Below, piece after piece: positions 63,491 through 64,000 of a stretch of 64,000 bases of DNA (within the stretch, counting starts at the first letter, position 1; every line of letters begins with the position of its first letter). The stretch spans positions 26,076-90,075 of the forward strand of contig JAQCBZ010000004.1 of assembly GCA_027621355.1 (NCBI GenBank). The letters are read 5' to 3'. Both the position numbers and the translations under genes were made by a program. This DNA is from Bacteroidota bacterium. Its GTDB lineage: Bacteria; Bacteroidota; Rhodothermia; Balneolales; Balneolaceae. Under the pieces are notes generated by a model. It was given only the letters and a program-made list of their open reading frames with translations, had not been told where the DNA came from and did not search any database.

Positions 63491-64000
63491 ATGAGTTTAT
63501 CGCCAAAAGCTATTCCATACAAAGTCAAAGACATCTCACTAGCGGAATTTGGACGCAAAGAAATTGCCATCGCAGAGGCAGAAATGCCAGGCCTCATGGC
63601 GCTTCGTGAGGAATTTGGATCCTCTAAACCACTTGCAGGTGCACGGATTGCAGGCTGCTTGCACATGACCATTCAAACCGCTGTACTGATCGAAACACTG
63701 GTTGAACTAGGCGCGGATGTCACGTGGTCTTCTTGTAATATTTATTCTACCCAAGATCATGCCGCGGCGGCCATTGCAGCTGCAGGAATTCCCGTGTATG
63801 CCTGGAAAGGGATGACGGAAGAGGAATATGAGTGGTGTATTGAACAGACTCTGACCTTTGGGGCAGAGGAGTTACCCTTGAACATGATTCTTGACGATGG
63901 AGGCGATCTCACAAACGTGGTCTTGGATCAGCGCCCAGAGTTTGTAGAACACATCAAAGGGATTTCTGAGGAAACCACCACAGGTGTGCATCGCCTCTAT
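63491..64000 (+). CDS. ahcY: Adenosylhomocysteinase, N-terminal part (cut by window end)
   Basis: The frame from ATG 63491 stays open to the window edge (170 codons). It shows [60 protein letters not shown] and [13 protein letters not shown], the substrate-binding N-terminal domain of S-adenosylhomocysteine hydrolase. It recycles the SAH produced by methyltransferases such as Pcm. The rest, including the NAD-binding domain, lies beyond the window. No SAH riboswitch is visible upstream. Confidence 0.95.
   Translation, partial: MSLSPKAIPYKVKDISLAEFGRKEIAIAEAEMPGLMALREEFGSSKPLAGARIAGCLHMTIQTAVLIETLVELGADVTWSSCNIYSTQDHAAAAIAAAGIPVYAWKGMTEEEYEWCIEQTLTFGAEELPLNMILDDGGDLTNVVLDQRPEFVEHIKGISEETTTGVHRLY

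Overview
The window is a chromosomal segment from a member of the Bacteroidota in the broad sense, most likely Rhodothermota or Balneolota. The lineage signs are FlgD-like / type IX secretion C-terminal sorting domains with the NYPNPFNP-type signature, GldC, DUF3078, DUF4199, DUF5686 and DUF5117-type proteins, a TonB-dependent receptor, a CTC/TL5-type L25 and a dimeric glycyl-tRNA synthetase. Genes are closely packed on both strands, with many 4-nt ATGA/GTGA stop-start overlaps. Most of the window looks like core chromosome. The assignment rests on recognised families only; no database search was possible.

Layout. 1-4.4 kb: NhaC antiporter, Pcm and EttA. 4.5-10.3 kb: a tRNA-Ile2(CAT) gene followed by an AT-rich accessory stretch (secreted protein, tiny lipoprotein, small membrane protein, exported MBL-fold hydrolase, a putative metallopeptidase with a sorting domain and a sorting-domain-only protein). 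It ends in a 25-bp degenerate copy of the tRNA 3' end, which suggests a remnant of a tRNA-integrated island. 10.3-15.3 kb: GH16 lipoprotein, a decayed carbohydrate-binding gene, prephenate dehydratase and a TonB-dependent receptor; this may be a small, partly eroded glucan-utilisation locus. 15.6-27.4 kb: Usp, DUF368 undecaprenyl-phosphate translocase, zinc metalloprotease, GlyRS, Asd, a sorting-domain exoprotein, a PLP decarboxylase and DUF3078.

27.5-32.9 kb: tRNA-Gln, then prs-rplY-pth-hppA and an unknown gene. 32.8-37.3 kb: a 6-bladed propeller translationally coupled to a small secreted Cys-rich protein, a methyltransferase, pyrF-rnhA, and a membrane protein/HTH pair behind a strong promoter with a 16-bp palindrome. 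37.4-47.4 kb (minus strand): dnaK-tsaD with a structured dnaK leader and a sigma-54-like promoter match, then DUF-hflX-CBS-like-TPR-aroA as one coupled operon. 47.5-53 kb: a large FG-GAP/propeller lipoprotein facing a DUF5686 outer-membrane protein. 53-59.6 kb: a tight envelope/lipid operon (rluD-gldC-accA-DUF2085-DUF4199-CPBP protease-DUF2007-cdsA-TIGR01777 epimerase). 59.6-64 kb: recN behind a tandem pair of hairpin-forming repeats, lhgO, a TlpA-like lipoprotein and the start of ahcY, cut by the window edge.

Functional themes are cell-envelope lipid supply (AccA, CdsA, DUF368), ion and pyrophosphate energetics (NhaC, K+-dependent-type HppA), translation quality control (EttA, Pth, TsaD, HflX, RluD), amino-acid and nucleotide synthesis (Asd, PheA, AroA, PyrF, Prs) and surface or secreted proteins. 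No CRISPR array, transposase, integrase, phage gene or complete defence system was seen. The most unusual signals are the tRNA-derived direct repeats around the AT-rich stretch, the dnaK upstream region, the coupled Cys-rich protein/propeller pair, the hairpin pair before recN, and the terminator that abuts the pheA start codon.
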